Source: SAR86 cluster bacterium (GTDB lineage: Bacteria; Pseudomonadota; Gammaproteobacteria; Magnimaribacterales; AG-339-G14). From it: a DNA stretch of 64,000 nucleotides. Each line of letters opens with the position of its first letter. Position 1 is the stretch's first letter. The stretch is taken from assembly GCA_023703675.1 (NCBI GenBank), contig CP097974.1, positions 209,288-273,287 on the forward strand. The letters are read 5' to 3'. The notes below the pieces were generated by a model. It ran no database searches. It saw only the letters and a program-made list of their open reading frames with translations, and was not told the DNA's origin. Both the position numbers and the translations under genes were made by a program. Below, piece by piece: positions 27,962 through 35,577 of this stretch.

Positions 27962-29191
27962 ATGAATATTCTTGTTTTAGTACAAATTTTTGACACTCCA
28001 ATGGAAAGTGGTTCCGATAGAAATTATTTCTTTTATAAAAAATTCTGCGAATATGGTTTTGACGTAAACGTTATTACGTCAAATATTGATTACAAATCCG
28101 CTTCACCAAGATTTCCGAATAATAATTCAAATTTAAAGAAAAATATAAAAGGAATAAGTGTTGAATATTTGAATGTTTATACAAATATAAGGGGAAGTTT
28201 TTTTCGAAGAACTATCTTCTATCTTTCTTACTTTTTTAAAGCATTAAAATTAATAATCAAGAAAAAAGATGTTGATCTCATTTATGCAGTTTCTACTCCG
28301 TTAAGCACAGGTTTTCTAGGCGTCCTAGCTTCAAAAATTTTAAAAGCCCCATTAGTTTTTGAAGTAACTGATGTTTGGCCAGATGCGGCAATATATTCTG
28401 GAGTTTTAAAAAATAAATTTTTAATTTACTTTCTTAAGTTCTTTGAAAAAATTTGTTATAAAAATTCAAACAAAATAATAGCTCTAACTGAAGGGATAGC
28501 GAATAACATACAAGATAAAATTAGAGATAAAAAAAAAGTGTTGCTTATATCTAATGGTGTAGATGTCGAACTATTCGATCAAATTTCTGAAAACTCAAGA
28601 GAAAATATTCGGAAAAAATATGACATAAATTCAAAAATTGTTTGCACTTATTTAGGTGCTCATGGAAGATACAATTCTTTAAATACAGTTCTTAAAGCAG
28701 CAAATATTCTTAAATCAAATCATAAATTTAAATTTATTCTAATTGGAGACGGTGACGAGAAAATCAAGCTTAAAGAAAAATCAAAAAAATATAATTTAAA
28801 AAATATTATTTTTTTAGACCCAATTCCTCGATCCAAATCTTTAGAATTTTTAAACGGTTCTGACATTTTTCTTTTACCAAATTTAAAAGGTGATTTTTTC
28901 GACGGAAATCTTCCGAACAAGCTATTTGATTACATGGCTGCAGCTAGACCAATAATTGTCTCTGGTTCTAGAGAATCTTCAGAGTTAGTAAAAAAAGCTG
29001 ACTGCGGTGTTTGTGTTGAAGCTGAAAATGAGGAAGCAATTGCACGTAACATTTTGAGCCTAGGGAAAATGTCATTTGAAGAAAGATTTGAAATAGGAAG
29101 AAAAGGTTCTGAGTATGTTAAGTTGCATTTTAATAGAGAAAAACATAGTAAATTATTAATTGACATAATCATGGGAATTAAAAAAAATTAA
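27962..29191 (+). CDS. Glycosyltransferase family 4 protein, WbuB-like
   Basis: A 409-residue GT-B enzyme resembling WbuB of O-antigen loci. It opens with NILVLVQIFDTPMESGSDRNY, then VFEVTDVWPDAA (about residues 134-145) typical of this subgroup, and the donor-binding region is GNLPNKLFDYMAAARPIIVSG (about 315-335). It follows the amidotransferase by 36 bases and is the last gene before a 98-base gap, so it probably ends a transcription unit. The donor sugar may be the FucNAc- or amidino-type sugar made nearby, but this is inferred. Confidence 0.83.
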   Translation: MNILVLVQIFDTPMESGSDRNYFFYKKFCEYGFDVNVITSNIDYKSASPRFPNNNSNLKKNIKGISVEYLNVYTNIRGSFFRRTIFYLSYFFKALKLIIKKKDVDLIYAVSTPLSTGFLGVLASKILKAPLVFEVTDVWPDAAIYSGVLKNKFLIYFLKFFEKICYKNSNKIIALTEGIANNIQDKIRDKKKVLLISNGVDVELFDQISENSRENIRKKYDINSKIVCTYLGAHGRYNSLNTVLKAANILKSNHKFKFILIGDGDEKIKLKEKSKKYNLKNIIFLDPIPRSKSLEFLNGSDIFLLPNLKGDFFDGNLPNKLFDYMAAARPIIVSGSRESSELVKKADCGVCVEAENEEAIARNILSLGKMSFEERFEIGRKGSEYVKLHFNREKHSKLLIDIIMGIKKN

Positions 29192-29289
29192 CTTATAAGT
29201 TTTCTTTGATTTTCTAATTTTGAAAATTCTAACTTTCAAAGTATTAATTTTTTCTAACTTTTAAATTATAAAATATTTATGTAGTATCC
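29192..29289 (+). promoter_or_regulatory. AT-rich intergenic region with repeats and a possible promoter for module B
   Basis: The gap contains three copies of TTCTAA(C/T)TTT beginning at 29212, 29227 and 29252. A TATAAA hexamer at 29267-29272 lies 17-18 bases before the ACP start and could be a -10 element; no good -35 box is seen. The first repeats also sit within an imperfect inverted repeat (CTTTGA at 29205 with TCAAAG near 29236). This could be the promoter region of module B, but in such AT-rich DNA the assignment is weak. Confidence 0.35.
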
Positions 29290-29577
29290 ATGAAACACAT
29301 AAATAAGATGAATGTTGAACAAGCAAAAAAAATAGTTATTGAGGTAATAAACGAAAACTTAGAAAAAGGTGAGGCCAATGAAGATTCAAAATTACTTGAG
29401 GAAGACCTTTTAGATTCTATGACACTTGTTGAAGTTTGCCTTTCACTTGAAGATGTAGCTGATAACCATGGATTTGAATTTGATTGGACATCGGAAACAG
29501 CTTTGTCAAAGTCAAAAAGCATGTTTAGAAGTGTGACTTCTCTTGCAGAAGAATTTTCCTCACAATCAGAGAATTAA
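29290..29577 (+). CDS. Acyl carrier protein-like (module B, first)
   Basis: A 95-residue carrier protein with the phosphopantetheine Ser43 in LLDSMTLVE. It is less like housekeeping AcpP than usual, having an FEFDWTSETALSKSKSMF segment after the site. It starts at ATG 29290; a second ATG six codons in is possible. It is the first gene after the 98-base gap, and the next gene's start is within or just after its end, so it leads the module B operon (ACP, SDR, ligase, KASIII, ACP). Confidence 0.75.
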   Translation: MKHINKMNVEQAKKIVIEVINENLEKGEANEDSKLLEEDLLDSMTLVEVCLSLEDVADNHGFEFDWTSETALSKSKSMFRSVTSLAEEFSSQSEN

Positions 29578-29578
29578 C

Positions 29579-30256
29579 TTGATCGTTATTACTGGTGCAA
29601 ATAGAGGGTTGGGAAAAGCCATCGCTCAACGTCTTGTTGACAAAGGAAACAATGTTTTGGCTTTAGTAAGATCTAAAGAAAACATTGAATTTGAGAGTAT
29701 CGAATGTGATGTGAGAGATTACTCATCAGTTAAAAACGCAGCGAGACGTATTAAAAATATGAAAAAAAGTATTTCTTGTTTCATAAATGTAGCAGGAGTT
29801 GCTTCAATGAATATGGCTGTGACTACTGATGAGTCAACAGTTCAAAAACTTATTCAAACCAATCTCGTAGGTACAATATATTGCTGTCAATTATTTGGTC
29901 CTATTTTAATGAGACAGAAGCAAGGAAGCTTTATTAATTTTTCAACTATAGCTGTTCCATTAGCTCTTAAAGGAGAATCTATTTATGTTGCCTCAAAATC
30001 AGGGGTTGAGGCATTTTCAAGAACTTTTGCAAGAGAAATGTCAGATTTTAATATTAGAGTTAATTGTATTGCTCCTGGACCCATTAATACTGATTTATTG
30101 AAAGGAATATCAGAAGGACAGATAAAAAAAATAACAACGCAACAAGTTATTCAAAAACAATTTGAAAAATCTGACGTATGTGACTTAGTAGAGCTACTTA
30201 TGGATGCAAAAGCTTCTTGTCTTAGTGGACAGATTTTAAATGTTGGGGGTGTTTAA
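29579..30256 (+). CDS. SDR-family oxidoreductase, FabG-like (module B)
   Basis: A classical SDR of about 225 residues. The TGANRGLGKA cofactor motif is at the N-terminus, NVAGVASMN (NAG-like) is central, and the catalytic Ser and YVASK motif (FSTIA then YVASKSG) follow. The C-terminal LSGQILNVGG is the standard FabG-like ending. I favour the TTG at 29579, two bases after the ACP stop; a TTG at 29543 overlapping the ACP gene is the other option. It likely reduces a 3-oxoacyl group on an ACP. The next gene begins without an ordinary start codon (see that entry). Confidence 0.82.
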   Translation: MIVITGANRGLGKAIAQRLVDKGNNVLALVRSKENIEFESIECDVRDYSSVKNAARRIKNMKKSISCFINVAGVASMNMAVTTDESTVQKLIQTNLVGTIYCCQLFGPILMRQKQGSFINFSTIAVPLALKGESIYVASKSGVEAFSRTFAREMSDFNIRVNCIAPGPINTDLLKGISEGQIKKITTQQVIQKQFEKSDVCDLVELLMDAKASCLSGQILNVGGV

Positions 30257-30261
30257 TAGAT

Positions 30262-31551
30262 ATTCTTTCTAAATTAAAAGAGAGATGGATTGATATTGAA
30301 CATCCATTTCTCATTCATCCTGAGGGGAGCTTATATTTCAGTGAAATTACCAATCAGACTCCTCTTAATTTATCGTCTATTAAAGAGGGGGATGTTGTTG
30401 CTCTTATCGGCGATTTTGATCCAAAATCTATCTTAACTCTTTTAGAACTAATAGAAAAAAATGTTATTTTGGTTCCTTTGACTGTCGAAACTAGAGAACA
30501 ACATGAGTATTTTTTTGATGCAGCTTTAGTAGATGTTGTAATTGATAAAAATAATGTCCAAAGAATTATTCATGAGAATAGACATGATTTAATAGATTTG
30601 TTGAGGCAAAAGAAACATTCTGGATTAATTTTATTCTCCACAGGAACTACAGGAAGGCCTAAAGCTATTTTGCATGATCTTACTTTATTCATGCGAAGAT
30701 TTGAAACTCCTCGCCCAACCTTAAAAACTTTGAATTTTCTTCTCTTTGATCACATTGGTGGTTTAAATACTCTATTACACACCCTTTATAACAAGGGTAC
30801 CGTTGTAGCCCCTCACTCCAGAAATGTAAAAGACATTTTAAAAATCTGCAGAGACTTTGATATTGAAGTTTTACCAACAACGCCAACTTTTCTGAGATTG
30901 ATGTTGATGAGCGGTCTAATTCCAAAAAATGTTTCATCATCTTTAAAGGTAATAACTTACGGAACGGAAAGAATGGATCAATCAACTCTGAATAAACTCT
31001 GTGAGCTTTTACCTGATATTGACTTCAGACAGACTTTTGGAATGTCTGAGCTTGGAATTGTTAGAGCTAAAAGCAAAAGTAGAAAAAGTTTGTTTATGAA
31101 AATTGGCGGAGAAGGAGTTGAAACTAGAATTAACAATAACGTATTGGAGATAAAATCTGAAACCAGGATGCTAGGTTACCTGAATGCAGAAAGCCCTTTT
31201 GATAAGGATGGTTGGTATAACACAAATGACATTGTTGAAGAAAAAGACGGTTTTTATAAAGTTGTCGGGAGAACTAATGAAGTAATCAATGTAGGCGGTT
31301 TGAAGTTCATGGCTTCTGAAGTTGAAAGGGTTGCTTTGAAGTTTGATGGAATAGAATTAGTTAAAGTTGAAGGAAAAAAAAATCCTATAACTGGCGAGCA
31401 TGTAGAGATCATCGTTAAGCCAGTTGAAGGAGAAAAAATACTTAAGAATGAGTTGAAGAATTTTTTGAATGAAAACCTACCTAAACATATGATGCCTAAA
31501 AGAATAAGCATTTCTGACGTTTCAATAGGACATAGATTTAAAAGATTATGA
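30262..31551 (+). CDS. AMP-forming acyl ligase (ANL superfamily), start uncertain
   Basis: An adenylate-forming ligase that would activate a carboxylic acid and load CoA or an ACP. The ATP-binding STGTTGRPKA motif is near base 30638, FGMSELG near 31037 and GRTNEVINVGG near 31267. The coding frame is open upstream to the stop at 30223, and the upstream part reads like a normal family N-terminus (GDVVALIGDF, VILVPLT). Yet no ATG, GTG or TTG occurs there before TTG 30469. I give ATT 30262 as a provisional start; ATA 30256, or a -1 frameshift from the SDR gene, are alternatives. The C-terminal catalytic-Lys motif is atypical (IGHRFKRL). It overlaps the KASIII gene by 4 bases. Confidence 0.72.
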   Translation: MLSKLKERWIDIEHPFLIHPEGSLYFSEITNQTPLNLSSIKEGDVVALIGDFDPKSILTLLELIEKNVILVPLTVETREQHEYFFDAALVDVVIDKNNVQRIIHENRHDLIDLLRQKKHSGLILFSTGTTGRPKAILHDLTLFMRRFETPRPTLKTLNFLLFDHIGGLNTLLHTLYNKGTVVAPHSRNVKDILKICRDFDIEVLPTTPTFLRLMLMSGLIPKNVSSSLKVITYGTERMDQSTLNKLCELLPDIDFRQTFGMSELGIVRAKSKSRKSLFMKIGGEGVETRINNNVLEIKSETRMLGYLNAESPFDKDGWYNTNDIVEEKDGFYKVVGRTNEVINVGGLKFMASEVERVALKFDGIELVKVEGKKNPITGEHVEIIVKPVEGEKILKNELKNFLNENLPKHMMPKRISISDVSIGHRFKRL

Positions 31552-32504
31552 AAATTACAAAAAATATTTTATTACTTCCGAAGAATAAAATAGATATCTA
31601 CGAAGAACTACATAATGCCGGAAAAGACAAGTTAGAGGTAAAGAAGACAATTAGAAATACTGGTATAAAATCAGTCCATAAAGTTGATTCTCAAACATTA
31701 AGTGATTTTGTGTTTGAAGGTTTATCAAACATTAAAAAAGACTATCATGATTTTTTTGAAAATGTAGATTCTGTTATTGTTGTATCTCAGAGTTTTGATC
31801 ATCGGATTCCATCTTTGAGTACTAGAATCCAAGATAAATTTAACATTCCTGAAAAAGCTTTTTGCATAGATATTATGGATGGATGTTCCGGTTATATTAA
31901 ATCTTTAGGTTTAACTAGAATGCTCCATCAAATTGGGTGCAAAAAATTTTTAGTAATTTCTGGAGATCTGAACTCTAAAATGACTACCAACTCAGAAATT
32001 GGGACAAAGATACTATTTGGAGATGGTATTTCAGTTTCCATAATTGAGCCCGATGAAACTGAATCTGAAATCAGATTGTTCAACAGAGGAGATAACGAAA
32101 ATATCATTAATTGTTCAATGGACTCCAACAAAATGAATATGAATGGGTTTGAAGTATTTAGATTTACAAAAAACGAAATACCAAGGCTGATAAATAATTA
32201 TTTATCAGAGTCCGGGAAATCTATAAACGATTTTGACCTCCTTGCTCTTCATCAAGCCAGTAAGCTAGTAGTGTCTACAATATGTAATTCAGTGGGTTTT
32301 AAAAATAACCTTTGCCAAGATTTTTCTTGTGATGAAATTGGTAATCTGGGTGCAGGCAGTATAGGCGCTTGGATTTCGCAAATTAATGATCTTACAAAAA
32401 TGGATTCTTTAAAAATGCTTGCTGTTGGTTTTGGTTCTGGATTATCATGGGGATTGATATCTATTTCATTAGATGTGTGCGTGAATGAGGTAATCTATGT
32501 CTAA
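31548..32504 (+). CDS. 3-oxoacyl-ACP synthase III family protein (module B)
   Basis: A second FabH-type ketosynthase, 318 residues, with the whole triad: Cys113 in MDGCSGY, His235 in LALHQAS and Asn266 in EIGNLGAGS. It is clearly diverged from the copy at 12880 outside these motifs, so it probably uses a different starter or makes a different product. The ATG overlaps the ligase stop (ATGA) and the 3' end overlaps the next ACP gene by 8 bases, showing tight coupling. The adjacent AMP ligase suggests that the starter may be a free acid activated by that enzyme. Confidence 0.86.
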   Translation: MKITKNILLLPKNKIDIYEELHNAGKDKLEVKKTIRNTGIKSVHKVDSQTLSDFVFEGLSNIKKDYHDFFENVDSVIVVSQSFDHRIPSLSTRIQDKFNIPEKAFCIDIMDGCSGYIKSLGLTRMLHQIGCKKFLVISGDLNSKMTTNSEIGTKILFGDGISVSIIEPDETESEIRLFNRGDNENIINCSMDSNKMNMNGFEVFRFTKNEIPRLINNYLSESGKSINDFDLLALHQASKLVVSTICNSVGFKNNLCQDFSCDEIGNLGAGSIGAWISQINDLTKMDSLKMLAVGFGSGLSWGLISISLDVCVNEVIYV

Positions 32505-32739
32505 TATAAGTTTTGAGCAATTTGCTACAGAATTTGCCAAGGACTTAGAAATTGAAGGTCAAGAATTCATTTCATTGCCCTTAAAAGAGATTCCCGAATA
32601 CGATAGCATGGGTTTAATAACTGCAAGTCTTACTATAGAAAGGCTTTTCGACTTTGAAATATCTCTTGAAACCCTTGATGAAACTGATTCTCTAAATTCA
32701 CTCTTTGAATATTGTGTAAATTATAAAAATTCAAACTAG
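32497..32739 (+). CDS. Acyl carrier protein (module B, second)
   Basis: An 80-residue acidic carrier with the phosphopantetheine Ser37 in EYDSMGL. It overlaps the KASIII gene by 8 bases. Having two different ACPs flank the SDR-ligase-KASIII set suggests one may carry the starter and the other the elongated chain, but this is inference. It ends the tightly overlapping run; a 59-base gap follows before the GNAT gene. Confidence 0.8.
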   Translation: MSNISFEQFATEFAKDLEIEGQEFISLPLKEIPEYDSMGLITASLTIERLFDFEISLETLDETDSLNSLFEYCVNYKNSN

Positions 32740-32798
32740 GATTTTTGTGAGAGGAAAATAAATTCAATTTTTTTTAAAGTTTTTTCTTATTTGCCAAA

Positions 32799-33425
32799 AT
32801 GAAAATTAGAGTTGCAGAAAAAAAAGACTATATATCCATTGCCAAAATACATTACTTTTCAAGAGAGCTTCTAGGAAGTGGATTTTTTTCTTTAACAAAT
32901 AAATTTTTTTTAAGAAAATATTATAAGATTTTGTTACAAGACCAGGATTTCGTGGTGATGTGCGTTGAGGATAAAGAAAAAAGAATAATTGGTTTCGTAA
33001 GCGCCTCATTAGACGCTCAAAAACAGTTTAAAACTTTATCTAAACATAAATTCTCTCTCGGTCTGACTTTGATTCCTTCAATTTTATTAAGACCAACCTT
33101 TCTATTTGATATCCTGAGAAGGTATAGATCTAGCATTGGTAAAAATAAAGAAAGATTTGTGAATGTTAAAGGAGCCAGAGGCGAATTTTGGGTGTGGGAT
33201 GTAAGATACAAAAATCCTCTTTGGGCTATAAAGCTTTATCAATCGCATTTAAGATTTCTTCAGAAACTAGGCTTAGAAAAAATGTTTTTCGAAGTTGATA
33301 TTGAGAATAAAAAAATATTAAGTTTTCACCAAAAAAATGGTGCTAAAACGAATGAAAAATACCTTTTACCAGATGGAAGGGAAAGAATTCTAATGTATTA
33401 TGATTTGAAAGATCTTCACTTATAA
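32799..33425 (+). CDS. GNAT-family acetyltransferase
   Basis: A 208-residue protein with the GNAT layout: N-terminal [18 protein letters not shown], a central strand [10 protein letters not shown], and a C-terminal region (KIYQ-like [37 protein letters not shown]) that matches motif A/B of GNAT N-acyltransferases. Located right after the module B ACP and before the fdt-like genes, it is a candidate for moving the custom acyl chain onto an amino sugar. Its stop overlaps the next start by one base. Confidence 0.72.
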   Translation: MKIRVAEKKDYISIAKIHYFSRELLGSGFFSLTNKFFLRKYYKILLQDQDFVVMCVEDKEKRIIGFVSASLDAQKQFKTLSKHKFSLGLTLIPSILLRPTFLFDILRRYRSSIGKNKERFVNVKGARGEFWVWDVRYKNPLWAIKLYQSHLRFLQKLGLEKMFFEVDIENKKILSFHQKNGAKTNEKYLLPDGRERILMYYDLKDLHL

Positions 33426-33916
33426 TGAAAGTTATGAGTCATACAAATTATAAAATCCACGATTCCTCAGATGTTCAAACAACTAATATTGGAGATAATT
33501 CAGTGATTTGGCAATTTGTCGTAATTTTAAAAAACGCAATTATAGGTGAAAATGTTAATATCTGTTCTCATTGTTTCATTGAAAATGACGTAGAAATTGG
33601 GTCTAACGTAACTATTAAGTCAGGTGTCCAAATATGGGATGGAATAAAAATAGAAAACGGTGTTTTCATTGGTCCAAACGTATCGTTTACAAACGATACT
33701 TTCCCCAAAAGTAAAATTTATCCAGAAAAATTCTTAAAAACCTTGGTTTGTGAAGGAGCTTCTATTGGAGCAGGGTCTGTAATTTGTCCAGGCATTACAA
33801 TTGGAAAAAATTCTATGATTGGAGCAGGAACTGTTGTTACAAAAGATGTGCCAGAGAACAGCTTGATTTTAGGAAATCCAGGAAAATATATAAGAAATCT
33901 TGATGGGAAGCTTTAA
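33425..33916 (+). CDS. Hexapeptide N-acyltransferase, FdtC/WbpD-like
   Basis: A 163-residue left-handed beta-helix protein. Repeats such as [34 protein letters not shown] and [23 protein letters not shown] give the typical turns; the GNPGKYIR ending is shared with FdtC, QdtC and WbpD enzymes that acylate a 3-amino group of a dTDP- or UDP-sugar. It sits immediately upstream of fdtA and fdtB, matching a Fuc3NAc or Qui3NAc type pathway. The start is ATG 33425; an ATG three codons later is possible. Confidence 0.8.
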   Translation: MKVMSHTNYKIHDSSDVQTTNIGDNSVIWQFVVILKNAIIGENVNICSHCFIENDVEIGSNVTIKSGVQIWDGIKIENGVFIGPNVSFTNDTFPKSKIYPEKFLKTLVCEGASIGAGSVICPGITIGKNSMIGAGTVVTKDVPENSLILGNPGKYIRNLDGKL

Positions 33917-34331
33917 AAAACTCAAAACAAAAAATTGTAAGCTTATAAAGCTAAATAAAATTGTCGATCCCAGGGGTAACATTACTTTTCTTGAAGAAAA
34001 AAACCACGTGCCATTTGATATTTCAAGAGTTTACTACCTCTATGACACTCCAAGTGGAGCAGAAAGAGGAGGGCATGCTCATTATGATTTAGAACAACTT
34101 ATCATTGCAGTTTCAGGAAGTTTCGATGTGATAATTGATGATGGTTTTAATTCTGAGAGAGTAACTTTATTAAGACCAGATGAAGGACTTTTGATTTCTT
34201 CAATGATCTGGAGGGAATTAAAAAATTTTTCTGGAGGAGCTGTTTGTCTAGTCTTAGCTTCAAACCTATATAGCGAATCAGACTATATAAGGAGTTACGA
34301 TGAATTTTGTAATACGGTAAAGAAAAATTAA
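33903..34331 (+). CDS. fdtA: dTDP-4-oxo-6-deoxy-glucose 3,4-ketoisomerase, FdtA/QdtA-like
   Basis: A 142-residue cupin of the FdtA/QdtA type. The N-terminal [11 protein letters not shown] and [19 protein letters not shown] motif (about residues 41-58) and the [13 protein letters not shown] strand match the family, which moves the keto group of dTDP-4-keto-6-deoxyglucose from C4 to C3. I choose ATG 33903 over the adjoining TTG at 33900; it overlaps the upstream gene by 14 bases. The needed dTDP-sugar enzymes rmlA and rmlB are not in the window. Confidence 0.85.
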   Translation: MGSFKKLKTKNCKLIKLNKIVDPRGNITFLEEKNHVPFDISRVYYLYDTPSGAERGGHAHYDLEQLIIAVSGSFDVIIDDGFNSERVTLLRPDEGLLISSMIWRELKNFSGGAVCLVLASNLYSESDYIRSYDEFCNTVKKN

Positions 34332-34333
34332 AG

Positions 34334-35434
34334 ATGAAAGTAAGTTTTTTAGAATTGGTTTTCGATGAGAAGCTCCAATCTAGCATCAATGAATCAATTT
34401 TAAGAATTTCTAATTCCTCAAATTACATTGGAGGAAAAGAAATAGAATTTTTTGAAAAAGAATATGCAAAGTTTTTAAATTTAAAAGAAGCCATAGCTGT
34501 CGGAAATGGTTACGATGCTTTGGTTTTATCATTAAAAGTTCTTGGCATTTCTTCTGGCGATGAAGTTTTAGTTCCTTCAAATACTTTCATAGCAACTTGG
34601 CTTGCAATTGTGAGTATTGGCGCAAAGCCTATTCCTGTTGAGCCAATAGAAAGAACTTATAATATTGACTATACAAAAATTGAAAAACTAATATCAAAAA
34701 AGACCAAAGCAATTATTCCTGTTCATTTATATGGACAACCTTGCAATTTAGACCCAATTATTTCAATCGCGAAAAAACATAATATTAAAGTTATAGAAGA
34801 TGCCGCTCAAGCACATGGCGCTAAATATAAAGGAGAGCATATCGGCGCTCATGGTGATTTAGTAGCATGGAGTTTTTATCCTGGAAAAAATTTGGGAGCT
34901 TATGGAGATGCTGGCGCCATAACCACAAACAATCTAAGAATTGCAAAAAAGCTAAGATTAATGCGAAATTATGGATCAGAGATTAAGTATAAAAATGACG
35001 TTATAGGAGTAAATTCAAGAATGGATTCACTTCAGGCGACTGTTTTGAGAAAAAAATTAAAAAAATTGAGATCTTGGAATAAGAAAAGAAATTTGATTGC
35101 TAATTTTTATAAAGATCATCTCAGTGGTTTAGATTTAATTCTTCCTTTCACAGAAAAATGGGCTGAACCAGTTTGGCACTTATTTTGTGTAAGACATCCG
35201 AAAAGAAATTTTCTGATAGAGAAACTTAAAAAAAGGGGGATTGAGACTTTAATTCATTACCCAATTGCACCGCATGAACAGAAAGCTTTTAAATATTTAA
35301 ATTTGAGCAAAAAATATCCTCTTACAGAAAAGATTTCTAAAGAGTTATTGAGTTTGCCGATTGGTCCACATTTAAATGAAAAAAAATGTGAGTATGTCTG
35401 TAATAATTTAAAGAAAATTCTCAAAACTATTTAA
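34334..35434 (+). CDS. fdtB: Sugar 3-aminotransferase, FdtB/QdtB-like
   Basis: A 366-residue DegT/DnrJ/EryC1-type PLP enzyme. The N-terminal YIGGKEIEFFEKEYAKFL and VGNGYDALVLSLK motifs are characteristic of FdtB-type 3-aminotransferases, EDAAQAHGA binds the cofactor ring, and the Lys of the internal aldimine is in SFYPGKNLGAYGDAG. It would aminate dTDP-3-keto-6-deoxyhexose from FdtA, after which the FdtC-like enzyme acylates it. It starts 2 bases after fdtA. It closes this sub-operon before a 143-base gap. Confidence 0.88.
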   Translation: MKVSFLELVFDEKLQSSINESILRISNSSNYIGGKEIEFFEKEYAKFLNLKEAIAVGNGYDALVLSLKVLGISSGDEVLVPSNTFIATWLAIVSIGAKPIPVEPIERTYNIDYTKIEKLISKKTKAIIPVHLYGQPCNLDPIISIAKKHNIKVIEDAAQAHGAKYKGEHIGAHGDLVAWSFYPGKNLGAYGDAGAITTNNLRIAKKLRLMRNYGSEIKYKNDVIGVNSRMDSLQATVLRKKLKKLRSWNKKRNLIANFYKDHLSGLDLILPFTEKWAEPVWHLFCVRHPKRNFLIEKLKKRGIETLIHYPIAPHEQKAFKYLNLSKKYPLTEKISKELLSLPIGPHLNEKKCEYVCNNLKKILKTI

Positions 35435-35577
35435 AAGCTTTTCAAAGAAGTAAGAAACTACAATTTTTAATTAAATAGATTAAAAAAAGATTTTAAAGAG
35501 ATTAAGCTTTAAAAAAAGCTATTTAAATATAAAATCAGAAGCATATATAGCTGAATATCGATTAAGACCCTACAAAT
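35435..35577 (+). promoter_or_regulatory. Intergenic region with hairpin and possible promoter
   Basis: This 143-base AT-rich gap holds an inverted repeat AGCTTT/AAAGCT at 35505-35520 with a 4-base loop, and TATAAA at 35528-35533 about 45 bases before the next ATG. A clear -35 box is not seen, nor a U-rich terminator tail. It may be a weak promoter for the aminotransferase-sugar transferase pair downstream. Confidence 0.3.
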
